From Dehalococcoidia bacterium (GTDB taxonomy: Bacteria > Chloroflexota > Dehalococcoidia > Dehalococcoidales > W693), in NCBI GenBank assembly GCA_011170385.1, contig DUFE01000072.1, forward strand, positions 1-15,046: a stretch of 15,046 nt of DNA. Reading direction: 5' to 3'. A program made the translations under genes and the position numbers. This document shows, in pieces, positions 1 to 6,892 of the stretch; the stretch's first letter is position 1, and each line of letters opens with the position of its first letter. The notes beneath the pieces were generated by a model, which saw nothing but the letters and a program-made list of their open reading frames with translations, did not search any database and was not told the DNA's origin.

Positions 1-1559
1 GCCATTTGAGGTGTAACAACAGCCCCGGATTTGGCTATCGTCTTACCATCGTCACCGATTACCGCCTCACGAAGCGTTCTGCCAACAAGCCTTTCATCGG
101 AGCTTTGCATTTCTTTGATGACACTGCGGTATGGCGTTTCGATGAAACCATAGCTATTCACCCTGCCGTAGGTTGCTAGCGAGCCTATGAGACCAATATT
201 TGGTCCTTCCGGCGTCTCTATAGGACATATTCTACCGTAATGAGAGTAGTGAACGTCACGGACATCGAATCCGGCACGCTCACGCGACAAACCACCGGGA
301 CCCATCGCCGAAAGGCGACGCTTGTGGGTTAGTTCGGCAAGAGGGTTTGTCTGATCCATAAACTGAGATAGTTGCGAGCCGCCGAAAAATTCCCTGATGG
401 CAGATATCACCGGTCGTATATTCACCAGAGTTCCCGGAGTAACCACATCGGTTCCGGCGATGCTCATTCGCTCTCTTGCAACGCGCTCCAGGCGTACCAG
501 CCCGACACGGAACTGGTTCTGGATGAGTTCGCCGACGGTGCGTATCCGCCGATTGCCCAGGTGATCGATGTCATCGGCGGTGTCATCACCATTGTTGACC
601 ATTATTATATGCCTTACTATCTCTACGATATCTTCTTTAGTTAAAGCCCTTTTTTCGTCTTCAATAATATTTTCGATTCCCAGCCGCTGGTTTAGTTTGT
701 ATCGCCCGACTATACCCAGATCATAATGCTTGGGATTGAAGAAAAGGTTGGTTATCAGTTTCCGGGCGTTTTCAATATTAGGTGGATCACCCGGCCGCAA
801 TTTCCGGTACATATCGAGCAGCGCCTCCAATTCGTCTTTGATCATAGGGTCTCTATCCAGAGTCGGTTGTATGAAACGCCTGTCTGGAGCGTTATCTTCT
901 TTTGCAAACATCTCCAGTAACTGATCGTCATCGCCATATCCTATAGCCCGTAAAACCGTGGTAACCGGTATCTTTCTCTTGCCGTCTATCTTGACCGAGA
1001 TCACGTCCCGGCTGCTGGTTTCAAACTCTAACCACGCTCCACGGCTCGGCACCAGATTAGCCCTGCAGAGTCTGCGTCCGGTATTGGTGTCTTCCTCTGC
1101 GGTAAAATATATACCTGGAGAGCGCAGCAACTGACTGACCACCACTCGCTCCGTGCCGCTGGTTATAAAAGTTCCCTTAGCTGTCATCATCGGTATATCG
1201 CCGAAGAACAGGTCGAATGGCTCCTTGATTTCCCCGGTACCTTTGACCAGAAGCCTGGCTTTTACATACAGGGGGATGGAATAGGTCTGCTCCCGCTGAT
1301 AGCATTCCTGCTCGGAATAGCGCGGTTCGCGGAACTCGTAATCGATGAAACTCAACTCCAGACGGTTGCCGGTGAAATCCTTTATGGGGGATATTTCATC
1401 AAGTAGCTGCTTTATTCCTTCTTCCTGAAACCACTGGTACGAAGATAGCTGAATTTCGATCAGGTTCGGCACTTCCAGCATCTGTGGCAACCTTGAATAA
1501 GATCTCTTCCTAATGTCGCGCTGCTCAATATCAGCGGGGGATGATGATTCTAATAACAT
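1..1559 (-). CDS. rpoB: RNA polymerase beta subunit, N-terminal part (runs off left edge)
   Basis: Beta subunit of DNA-dependent RNA polymerase; with beta' it forms the catalytic core. The reverse strand reads without a stop from ATG at 1559 down to base 1, giving 519 codons; the C-terminal half, with most active-site residues, lies outside. An AGGAG Shine-Dalgarno sits just upstream of the ATG. The rifampicin-binding cluster is seen at about residues 395-460: GGSQLSQFMDQ, then LTHKRRLSAMGPGGLSRERA and GRICPIETPEGPNIGLIGSL. D402, H412 and S417 match E. coli D516, H526 and S531, so the site looks drug-sensitive. The 114-residue offset from E. coli shows a compact N-terminal half, probably without the large E. 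coli beta-lobe insert. The gene is divergent from ribF and is not preceded by rplL, its usual neighbour. Identification is secure. Confidence 0.97.
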   Translation of the reverse strand, partial: MLLESSSPADIEQRDIRKRSYSRLPQMLEVPNLIEIQLSSYQWFQEEGIKQLLDEISPIKDFTGNRLELSFIDYEFREPRYSEQECYQREQTYSIPLYVKARLLVKGTGEIKEPFDLFFGDIPMMTAKGTFITSGTERVVVSQLLRSPGIYFTAEEDTNTGRRLCRANLVPSRGAWLEFETSSRDVISVKIDGKRKIPVTTVLRAIGYGDDDQLLEMFAKEDNAPDRRFIQPTLDRDPMIKDELEALLDMYRKLRPGDPPNIENARKLITNLFFNPKHYDLGIVGRYKLNQRLGIENIIEDEKRALTKEDIVEIVRHIIMVNNGDDTADDIDHLGNRRIRTVGELIQNQFRVGLVRLERVARERMSIAGTDVVTPGTLVNIRPVISAIREFFGGSQLSQFMDQTNPLAELTHKRRLSAMGPGGLSRERAGFDVRDVHYSHYGRICPIETPEGPNIGLIGSLATYGRVNSYGFIETPYRSVIKEMQSSDERLVGRTLREAVIGDDGKTIAKSGAVVTPQM

Positions 1560-1629
1560 CCTGTCTCCTTAAAGTAATGAGGAATTATAACTAATTAAAC
1601 GCTAAAGCAAATAACAAAACGTGACCTTC

Positions 1630-1665
1630 AAAGAGGCATATAAAGGTGAATAAAAAAGAGGCATA
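1630..1665 (-). repeat. 11-bp direct repeat in rpoB leader
   Basis: The 11-mer AAAGAGGCATA occurs at 1630-1640 and again at 1655-1665, with starts 25 bp apart. On the rpoB transcript it reads TATGCCTCTTT twice. Both copies lie downstream of both candidate rpoB promoters and upstream of the rpoB Shine-Dalgarno. They could be a regulator or RNA-binding site; no function is shown. Confidence 0.6.
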
Positions 1666-1678
1666 ATCGCAAAAAAAA

Positions 1679-1707
1679 ATGATACCATAAAGAAAGGGTT
1701 TTGTCAA
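1679..1707 (-). promoter_or_regulatory. Candidate rpoB promoter (proximal)
   Basis: On the minus strand a perfect -35 TTGACA (1707-1702) is followed after 17 bp by TATCAT (1684-1679), 5 of 6 matches to the -10 consensus. Transcription would begin near 1672 and give an rpoB leader of about 112 nt. The boxes are read directly; promoter activity is inferred. Confidence 0.65.
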
Positions 1708-1722
1708 ATATTTCCATATACT

Positions 1723-1751
1723 ATTATACAAAAATTGATTCCGTTTAGCAA
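1723..1751 (-). promoter_or_regulatory. Candidate rpoB promoter (distal)
   Basis: On the minus strand TTGCTA (1751-1746, 4 of 6) is followed after 17 bp by a perfect TATAAT (1728-1723). The start would lie near 1716, about 44 bp upstream of the start from the proximal promoter, so the two would act in tandem. Its -35 lies only 3 bp from the -35 of the plus-strand ribF promoter, so the two could compete for polymerase. Confidence 0.5.
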
Positions 1752-1754
1752 AAC

Positions 1755-1783
1755 TTTACACAGCATATTGATAGCTTTATAAT
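1755..1783 (+). promoter_or_regulatory. Candidate ribF operon promoter
   Basis: TTTACA (1755-1760, 5 of 6) and a perfect TATAAT (1778-1783) are separated by exactly 17 bp. The start would be near 1790, about 95 nt before the ribF ATG. It is the best plus-strand promoter seen before ribF and would serve the ribF-tyrS-aminotransferase-serA run. Confidence 0.65.
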
Positions 1784-1800
1784 TTACCCAATCATTTATC

Positions 1801-1845
1801 GGCATATCAATCGACTTTATCAGTCGGTTTGAAGCAAATCATGCC
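1801..1845 (+). promoter_or_regulatory. Structured ribF leader hairpin
   Basis: AATCGACT (1809-1816) pairs with AGTCGGTT (1822-1829): eight base pairs including one G-U, around the five-base loop TTATC. An outer pairing GGCAT (1801-1805) with ATGCC (1841-1845) could enclose it. It lies in the leader made by the 1755-1783 promoter. There is no U-run, so it is not an intrinsic terminator, and I see none of the conserved FMN-riboswitch sequences. Confidence 0.4.
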
Positions 1846-1885
1846 AACAGCCGCATTGTTTTATAATTAACTTTTGGTTTTTGTT

Positions 1886-2818
1886 ATGTCAATAGAGGAA
1901 GAGCTAGCCCGACTATCGCCAACCAGGAATACAGTAATCACTGTCGGAGTCTTTGATGGGGTTCACCTTGGTCATAAATACCTGCTGGCAGAGCTGGTTA
2001 AAAATGCCAGGAAAGACAACCTTATCAGCGTCGTGGTTACCTTCCGCAAGCACCCTCAAAGCCTTTTCGAACCGAGCTCTGGTTTGAAGTTCCTTGCCAG
2101 TCTCCCCCAAAAGATAAAGCTTCTAAAAGAAGAAGGGGTAGAGGTTGTGATAACACTTGATTTCACCTTTGAGCTAGCACAGATAGGCACCCGATCATTC
2201 ATCGGGATGCTGAAAAAGTACCTCAAGATGAACGGTCTGGTGGTGGGACCGGACTTTGCCATGGGCCGTAACCGGGAAGGCGATATAGATACCCTTCGTT
2301 CCCTGGAAAAGGATATGTGCTTTAAACTAACGGTTGTGCCTCCCGTCGTTAAAAACAGTGAACCTGTAAGCAGCACAGTTATCAGAAACGCTTTGGCGAC
2401 GGGTAGCATTAAAAAAGCCAACGAAATGCTTGGGCGTTACTTTAGTCTGGAGGGTCGTGTAATCGTCGGCAGCGGGCGGGGCAGTGACCTGGGTTTCCCC
2501 ACCGCCAATCTAGATATCGACCCAATGCAGGCGCTACCTATGGATGGTGTTTATGCCACCCTGGCTTATATTGACGGAAAGCCCTACCCCTCGATAACAA
2601 ATATCGGCATCCGCCCCACTTTCGATGAAAAAGAAAGGGCCATAGAAGTGCATATATTCGATTATAACTGCGAGCTATATCGTCACAACTTAAAAATTGA
2701 TATAATAAACAGGCTCCGTGGCGAGCATAGATTCAGGAGCGCCGAAGAGCTTGTGAAACGGATAACGGAGGATATAATCGAAGCAAGGAGTATATTGAGC
2801 CACCTCGATAGCTATTAA
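1886..2818 (+). CDS. ribF: Bifunctional riboflavin kinase / FAD synthetase
   Basis: Converts riboflavin to FMN and then FAD using ATP. The 310-residue length from ATG 1886 fits the bacterial bifunctional family. The N-terminal FAD synthetase (nucleotidyltransferase) domain shows GVFDGVHLGH (residues 21-30, nucleotide-binding HxGH), GPDFAMGRNREGD (121-133) and SSTVIR (162-167). The C-terminal riboflavin kinase domain, from about 185, shows GSGRGSDLGFPTAN (195-208), TNIGIRPTF (238-246) and the probable catalytic Glu in IEVHIF (E253). An in-frame TTG at 1874 would add four residues (MVFV), but family proteins usually begin close to this ATG. Neither start has a convincing Shine-Dalgarno. It is first in the plus-strand run, and its stop lies 2 bp before tyrS. 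Confidence 0.95.
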   Translation: MSIEEELARLSPTRNTVITVGVFDGVHLGHKYLLAELVKNARKDNLISVVVTFRKHPQSLFEPSSGLKFLASLPQKIKLLKEEGVEVVITLDFTFELAQIGTRSFIGMLKKYLKMNGLVVGPDFAMGRNREGDIDTLRSLEKDMCFKLTVVPPVVKNSEPVSSTVIRNALATGSIKKANEMLGRYFSLEGRVIVGSGRGSDLGFPTANLDIDPMQALPMDGVYATLAYIDGKPYPSITNIGIRPTFDEKERAIEVHIFDYNCELYRHNLKIDIINRLRGEHRFRSAEELVKRITEDIIEARSILSHLDSY

Positions 2819-2820
2819 AC

Positions 2821-4137
2821 ATGATCTCTGATAAATCAACAAACGGGGATATTAAACATCTGTTGCATCGCGGCGTAGCCGAGGTTATCGTCGAGGAAGA
2901 GCTGACATATTTACTGCATTCCGGTAGGAAACTCCGGCTTAAGGAAGGTTTCGACCCCAGCTTCCCCGATATTCACCTCGGTCATATGGTCACCCTTAAA
3001 AAGCTACGCCAGTTCCAGGAGATGGGACATCAGGTGGTACTCATCGTCGGCGACTGGACGGCACAGATAGGCGATCCCAGCGGTGCCTCGGTTACCCGCC
3101 CTATGCTTTCGGCTGAGCAGGTTAAGGCTAACGCTAAAACCTATATGGAGCAGTTTTTCAAGATTGTAGATAAGGACAGGACGGAGGTTCGCTGGCAGAG
3201 TGAATGGTTCGGCAAATTCGACCTCGGCGATGTCTTTAAGCTAACCAGTAAGTTCACCATAGCACAACTGCTGGCGAGGGACGACTTCAGCAAGAGATAT
3301 AATTCAGGAAACCCCATCACCATGACAGAGTTCCTCTATCCCCTACTACAGGCTTACGATTCGGTTGCAATAGAGTCAGACGTCGAGTTCGGCGGCACCG
3401 ACCAGAAGTTCAACCTTCTGATTGGTCGCGAGCTGCAGGCTACCGTAGGACAGCATCCGCAGCAGATACTTACGGTGCCGCTTTTAGTGGGCACGGATGG
3501 CAGCCAGAAGATGAGCAAGAGCCTGGGCAACTACATCGGCATTGCTGAGCCGCCGGAGCAGATTTACGGCAAGCTAATGTCCATACCGGACAGCCTGATT
3601 ATGGATTACTTCACGCTGGTGACCGACGTAACCGATGATGAGCTAGAGCATATAAAAGAAAGCCTCGAACAAGATAGAACCAACCCGATGGAGCTGAAGA
3701 AACGCCTGGCGAGAGAGGTCGTTAAACAGCTTTACGACAATAGGTCAGCCTCCGAAGCCGAGGGGCATTTCGCCCGCGTCGTCCAGAACAAGGAGATACC
3801 GGATGATATAGAAGAGTTCAAGATAACAGATACACTACTAAAAAAGATTAGAATTAGTCAAATGGAAGAAGCGGGAGGAATTGGTAGCCTTAAAGAGGTT
3901 GGCAAGCCTAAAGTAGAAAGGGCTTGGATAGTATCGATTCCTTTGCTTCTATCCGAACTCGGTCTAGCAAAAAGTAATAGCGATGCTAAACGTCTTATAG
4001 CACAACAGTCTGTTCGTATAGATGGCAAGACAATTTATAAGGAAGAGCCACGAGGTCTTATCAAGATAGGTAGCATTATCAAAGTTGGTAAGCGCCGTTT
4101 TGCTAAAATTATTAATTCGGATATAATTGAAAAATAA
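2821..4137 (+). CDS. tyrS: Tyrosyl-tRNA synthetase (TyrS type 2)
   Basis: Class I aminoacyl-tRNA synthetase that charges tRNA-Tyr. The 438 residues carry FDPSFPDIHLGHM with the HIGH-like HLGH at 52-55, IVGDWTAQIGDPSG (75-88), the tyrosine-pocket region FLYPLLQAYDS (171-181) with GGTDQKFN (191-198), and KMSKS at 230-234. A C-terminal S4 RNA-binding domain runs from about 375 to 430 and ends in KVGKRRFAKI. The motif wording fits the type 2 (TyrZ-like) subgroup. ATG 2821 is two bases after the ribF stop with no clear Shine-Dalgarno, suggesting translational coupling. The last 300 bases are clearly more AT-rich (about 37% GC by hand count) than the catalytic part, where lines sampled by hand gave 47-63%. 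Confidence 0.96.
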   Translation: MISDKSTNGDIKHLLHRGVAEVIVEEELTYLLHSGRKLRLKEGFDPSFPDIHLGHMVTLKKLRQFQEMGHQVVLIVGDWTAQIGDPSGASVTRPMLSAEQVKANAKTYMEQFFKIVDKDRTEVRWQSEWFGKFDLGDVFKLTSKFTIAQLLARDDFSKRYNSGNPITMTEFLYPLLQAYDSVAIESDVEFGGTDQKFNLLIGRELQATVGQHPQQILTVPLLVGTDGSQKMSKSLGNYIGIAEPPEQIYGKLMSIPDSLIMDYFTLVTDVTDDELEHIKESLEQDRTNPMELKKRLAREVVKQLYDNRSASEAEGHFARVVQNKEIPDDIEEFKITDTLLKKIRISQMEEAGGIGSLKEVGKPKVERAWIVSIPLLLSELGLAKSNSDAKRLIAQQSVRIDGKTIYKEEPRGLIKIGSIIKVGKRRFAKIINSDIIEK

Positions 4138-4155
4138 TCAGAAGGAGTTTATGAA

Positions 4156-5244
4156 ATGACCAACCTACGCATCCCAGGACCGACACCCTGCCCTGATGAG
4201 GTGCTAAAGGCAATGGGACGACAGATGATAAACCATCGCGGTCCCGAGTTCGCCAGATCGCTGGACGATGTCACCAATAAGCTGAAACAGCTATTCCAGA
4301 CCAGGAACGATGTCTTTATGCTCACCGGTTCAGGTACGGGCGGCCTGGAGGCGGCGGTGGTCAATGTTCTCTCTCCGGGAGACAAGGTGCTTTCGGTTTC
4401 CATCGGCGTTTTCGGTGAAAGGTTTGCCGCTATCGCCAAGCAGTTCGGCGCCGATGTCATTCCTCTCAATTTCGAATGGGGTAAGGCGGCGAAGGTAGAT
4501 GAAATCCGCCAGGCGCTTAAGGACAATCCGCAGGTTAAGGCAGTACTTGTCACTCATAACGAGACCTCCACCGGCGTCACTAATGACCTGTCTGCAATCA
4601 GCTCCGTGGTAAAGGAATACGGTAAGCTCCTGGTAGTCGATGCCATCAGCAGCCTGGGTTCCATCGAGCTGCCCGTTGACGAATGGCAATGCGACGTTAC
4701 CGTTACCGGCTCGCAGAAGGGCTGGATGGTACCGCCTGGGTTGATTATGGTCGCTGTCAGCGAAGCGGCGTGGGAAGCTAACGCCGAAGCCAAGATGCCA
4801 CGTTTTTACTGGGACTTCGCCAAAGCGAAGAGCTACCTCGAGAAAGGGCAAACGCCTTGGACGCCGGCTATCTCTGTAATCTTTGCTCTAGAGGTCGCCC
4901 TGGATATGTTGCTAAAGGAAGGCATTTCCAGCATCGTCGCCCGTCACGCACACATAGCAGATAAGGCACGGAGCGGGATCAAGGCGCTCGGTCTGGAACT
5001 TTTCGCAGAAGACGGTTATGCATCCAACACGGTTACCTCAGTAGTTGCTCCAGAAAGACTCAACGTCAAGGAGATGCTGCGCATCCTGCGTGAGGAGCAC
5101 GATATAGTTCTCGGCGGCGGTCAACAGAGCATGTCCGGCAAGATATTCCGCATCGGTCACCTGGGATGGGTAACAGATAAAGACATTGATGATGTATTAC
5201 ATGCGTTCAAGGTCGTTTTGCCTCAGGCTGGATTCGGGGGCTAA
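4156..5244 (+). CDS. Class V aminotransferase (alanine/serine-glyoxylate family), probable serine-pathway transaminase
   Basis: PLP-dependent fold type I aminotransferase of 362 residues. It begins RIPGPTPCPDEVL, typical of the alanine-glyoxylate/serine-pyruvate subgroup. TGSGTGGLEAA (57-67) fits the PLP-phosphate loop, VVDAISSLG (160-168) supplies the ring-contacting Asp, and K188 in TGSQKGW is the Schiff-base lysine. AAGGAG at 4142-4147 favours ATG 4156 (8 bp spacing). A nearer ATG at 4151 is followed at once by a stop (ATG AAA TGA) and overlaps the true start. The gene ends 5 bp before serA, so the likely role is transaminating phosphohydroxypyruvate in place of SerC, as reported for a broad-specificity class V enzyme in methanogens. 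Substrate is inferred; alanine- or serine-glyoxylate transamination remains possible. Confidence 0.88.
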   Translation: MTNLRIPGPTPCPDEVLKAMGRQMINHRGPEFARSLDDVTNKLKQLFQTRNDVFMLTGSGTGGLEAAVVNVLSPGDKVLSVSIGVFGERFAAIAKQFGADVIPLNFEWGKAAKVDEIRQALKDNPQVKAVLVTHNETSTGVTNDLSAISSVVKEYGKLLVVDAISSLGSIELPVDEWQCDVTVTGSQKGWMVPPGLIMVAVSEAAWEANAEAKMPRFYWDFAKAKSYLEKGQTPWTPAISVIFALEVALDMLLKEGISSIVARHAHIADKARSGIKALGLELFAEDGYASNTVTSVVAPERLNVKEMLRILREEHDIVLGGGQQSMSGKIFRIGHLGWVTDKDIDDVLHAFKVVLPQAGFGG

Positions 5245-5249
5245 ATATT

Positions 5250-6824
5250 ATGAAGGTGCTTATTGCCGATCCAATAGCCCAGGATGGTATAGATATATTA
5301 AGCCAGTGCGCCCAGGTGGACGTCAAGACCAACCTCAAGCCGGATGAAATAATAGCCATAGCCGACGATTACGAGGGCATAATCGTACGCAGCCAGACCC
5401 GCATCACTGCTGATATCATCAAAGCCGGCAAGAAACTCCAGGTAATCGGTAGAGCCGGCGTCGGCGTTGATAACATAGATATAGAAGAAGCAACCAGACA
5501 TGGCATCATCGTAGTCAACGCCCCCACCGGCAACACCATATCGGCAGCCGAGCATAGCATCGCTCTGATGCTTGCTCTGGCACGCCATATTCCGGCGGCT
5601 AACGCCTCACTGAAATCCGGGGCCTGGCGCCGCTCGGATTTTATGGGCACCGAGGTTAGAGGTAAAACTTTGGGAGTGGTTGGCCTTGGTAACGTCGGCT
5701 CCGATGTCACCAGACGTGCCCGAGGGCTGGAAATGAAAATCATAGCCTATGACCCGTTTATATCCACTGAAATCGCCCAGAACCTGCAGGTAGAGCTCGT
5801 TACGCTGGAGCAGCTGTTAGAAGAGTCTGATTTCATAAGTCTGCATATTCCACTGACCGAATCGACCAGAGGAATAATCGGAGCCAGGGCGCTGGCTATG
5901 GTCAAGCCGACGGTTCGTATCATCAACACCGCTCGCGGCGGTCTTATAGACGACGAAGCCCTGGTAAATTCGATAAACGAGGGAAGGATTGCCGGTGCTG
6001 CTATAGATGTATTCGCCAAGGAACCCTGCACCGAGAGCATACTCTTTGAAAACGATAAGATCATAGTCACCCCACATCTTGGTGCTTCCACCACTGAAGC
6101 CCAGACTCTGGCTGCTACCGAGGTCGCCAGGCAAATCGTCGATGTCTTCAAAGGTAAGCCGGCAAGGTATGCCGTCAACGCCCCGTTTATCTCTGTTGAA
6201 GCCCTGCCGGTGCTGATGCCTTTTATGAAAGTGTCTTCCACACTGGGCAGCCTGGCCAGCCAGCTCGCTGAGGGTCAGATGAAGACTATCAACATAAGAT
6301 ACAATGGTGATATAGCCAACTACGATACCAACACCCTCAAAGCGGTTATACTGGGAGGATTGCTCGAGGAGATAAGCGAGGAGAGGGTCAATCTGGTCAA
6401 CGCCAATATTGTTGCCTCACGGCGCGGGCTTAAGGTTGTCGAGCAGAAAGAAGCTACCTGCGAGAACTACTCCAACCTGATTACCGTCGAGGTGGTTACC
6501 AGCGAGGATACCACCACCGTTTCCGGCACCGTTCTGCGAGGGGAGTCACACATCGTCCAGGTGGATAACTACTGGATTGATATCGTTCCTACTGGAGGTT
6601 TCTTTCTATTCAGCGACCATCATGATCGCCCCGGTATCATCGGCGCCGTCGGCAAGATAACCGGCGATGCTGATATAAACATAAGCTATATGAGCTTGAG
6701 CCGCCTCAAGCCGAGGGGACAGGCGCTTATGATACTGGCATTGGATGAAGCCCTGCCTGAAGAGCACCGCCAGCAGATACTGGCGCTACCGGATATCCAG
6801 TCCGCAAAACTGGTCAAAATGTAA
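5250..6824 (+). CDS. serA: D-3-phosphoglycerate dehydrogenase (long, ACT-domain type)
   Basis: Oxidises 3-phosphoglycerate to 3-phosphohydroxypyruvate with NAD, the first step of phosphorylated serine synthesis. The 524 residues match the long family form. The substrate domain comes first, then the NAD-binding loop GLGNVG (145-150) followed by the aspartate in IIAYDP. The catalytic triad is R229 (NTARGGLID), E258 (DVFAKEP) and H276 (VTPHLGAS). An intervening domain (about 320-445) and a C-terminal ACT domain (about 452-524, DHHDRPGIIGAVGKI) follow, so allosteric control, typically by serine, is plausible. ATG 5250 follows the aminotransferase stop by 5 bp; the G-run at 5236-5240 may act as Shine-Dalgarno. 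It is cotranscribed with the aminotransferase by spacing. Confidence 0.96.
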   Translation: MKVLIADPIAQDGIDILSQCAQVDVKTNLKPDEIIAIADDYEGIIVRSQTRITADIIKAGKKLQVIGRAGVGVDNIDIEEATRHGIIVVNAPTGNTISAAEHSIALMLALARHIPAANASLKSGAWRRSDFMGTEVRGKTLGVVGLGNVGSDVTRRARGLEMKIIAYDPFISTEIAQNLQVELVTLEQLLEESDFISLHIPLTESTRGIIGARALAMVKPTVRIINTARGGLIDDEALVNSINEGRIAGAAIDVFAKEPCTESILFENDKIIVTPHLGASTTEAQTLAATEVARQIVDVFKGKPARYAVNAPFISVEALPVLMPFMKVSSTLGSLASQLAEGQMKTINIRYNGDIANYDTNTLKAVILGGLLEEISEERVNLVNANIVASRRGLKVVEQKEATCENYSNLITVEVVTSEDTTTVSGTVLRGESHIVQVDNYWIDIVPTGGFFLFSDHHDRPGIIGAVGKITGDADINISYMSLSRLKPRGQALMILALDEALPEEHRQQILALPDIQSAKLVKM

Positions 6825-6848
6825 GGCGCGAGGGCTAAAACCGCCTTA
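6822..6848 (+). other. Hairpin at the serA stop codon
   Basis: TAAGGCG (6822-6828), which includes the serA stop codon, is the exact complement of CGCCTTA (6842-6848), giving a 7-bp stem with a 13-base loop. No T-run follows, so it is not a standard intrinsic terminator. It could stabilise the 3' end or weaken read-through into pdxT. Confidence 0.35.
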
Positions 6849-6892
6849 AATGGATATTTCCAAAATCAATACTAAGGAGTAGCATATATCAT

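Noticed and set aside
372..924. Plus-strand reading frames of 64-90 codons opposite rpoB
   Set aside because: They are antisense shadows of a clearly conserved RpoB sequence, with no Shine-Dalgarno or family motif.
1584..1589. TATAAT on the minus strand 25 bp before the rpoB start
   Set aside because: The matching -35 position holds only a weak sequence (3 of 6), and two much better promoters lie upstream.
1701..1730. Extra plus-strand promoter TTGTCA-18-TATACA
   Set aside because: It largely reflects the minus-strand TTGACA and TATAAT boxes read in reverse; the 1755-1783 promoter is better.
1790..1885. FMN riboswitch before ribF
   Set aside because: The leader is too short and lacks the conserved paired helices and sequences of that riboswitch; only a simple hairpin is seen.
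6822..6848. Intrinsic terminator after serA
   Set aside because: The hairpin is real on paper, but the loop is long and no T-run follows; kept only as a low-confidence hairpin.
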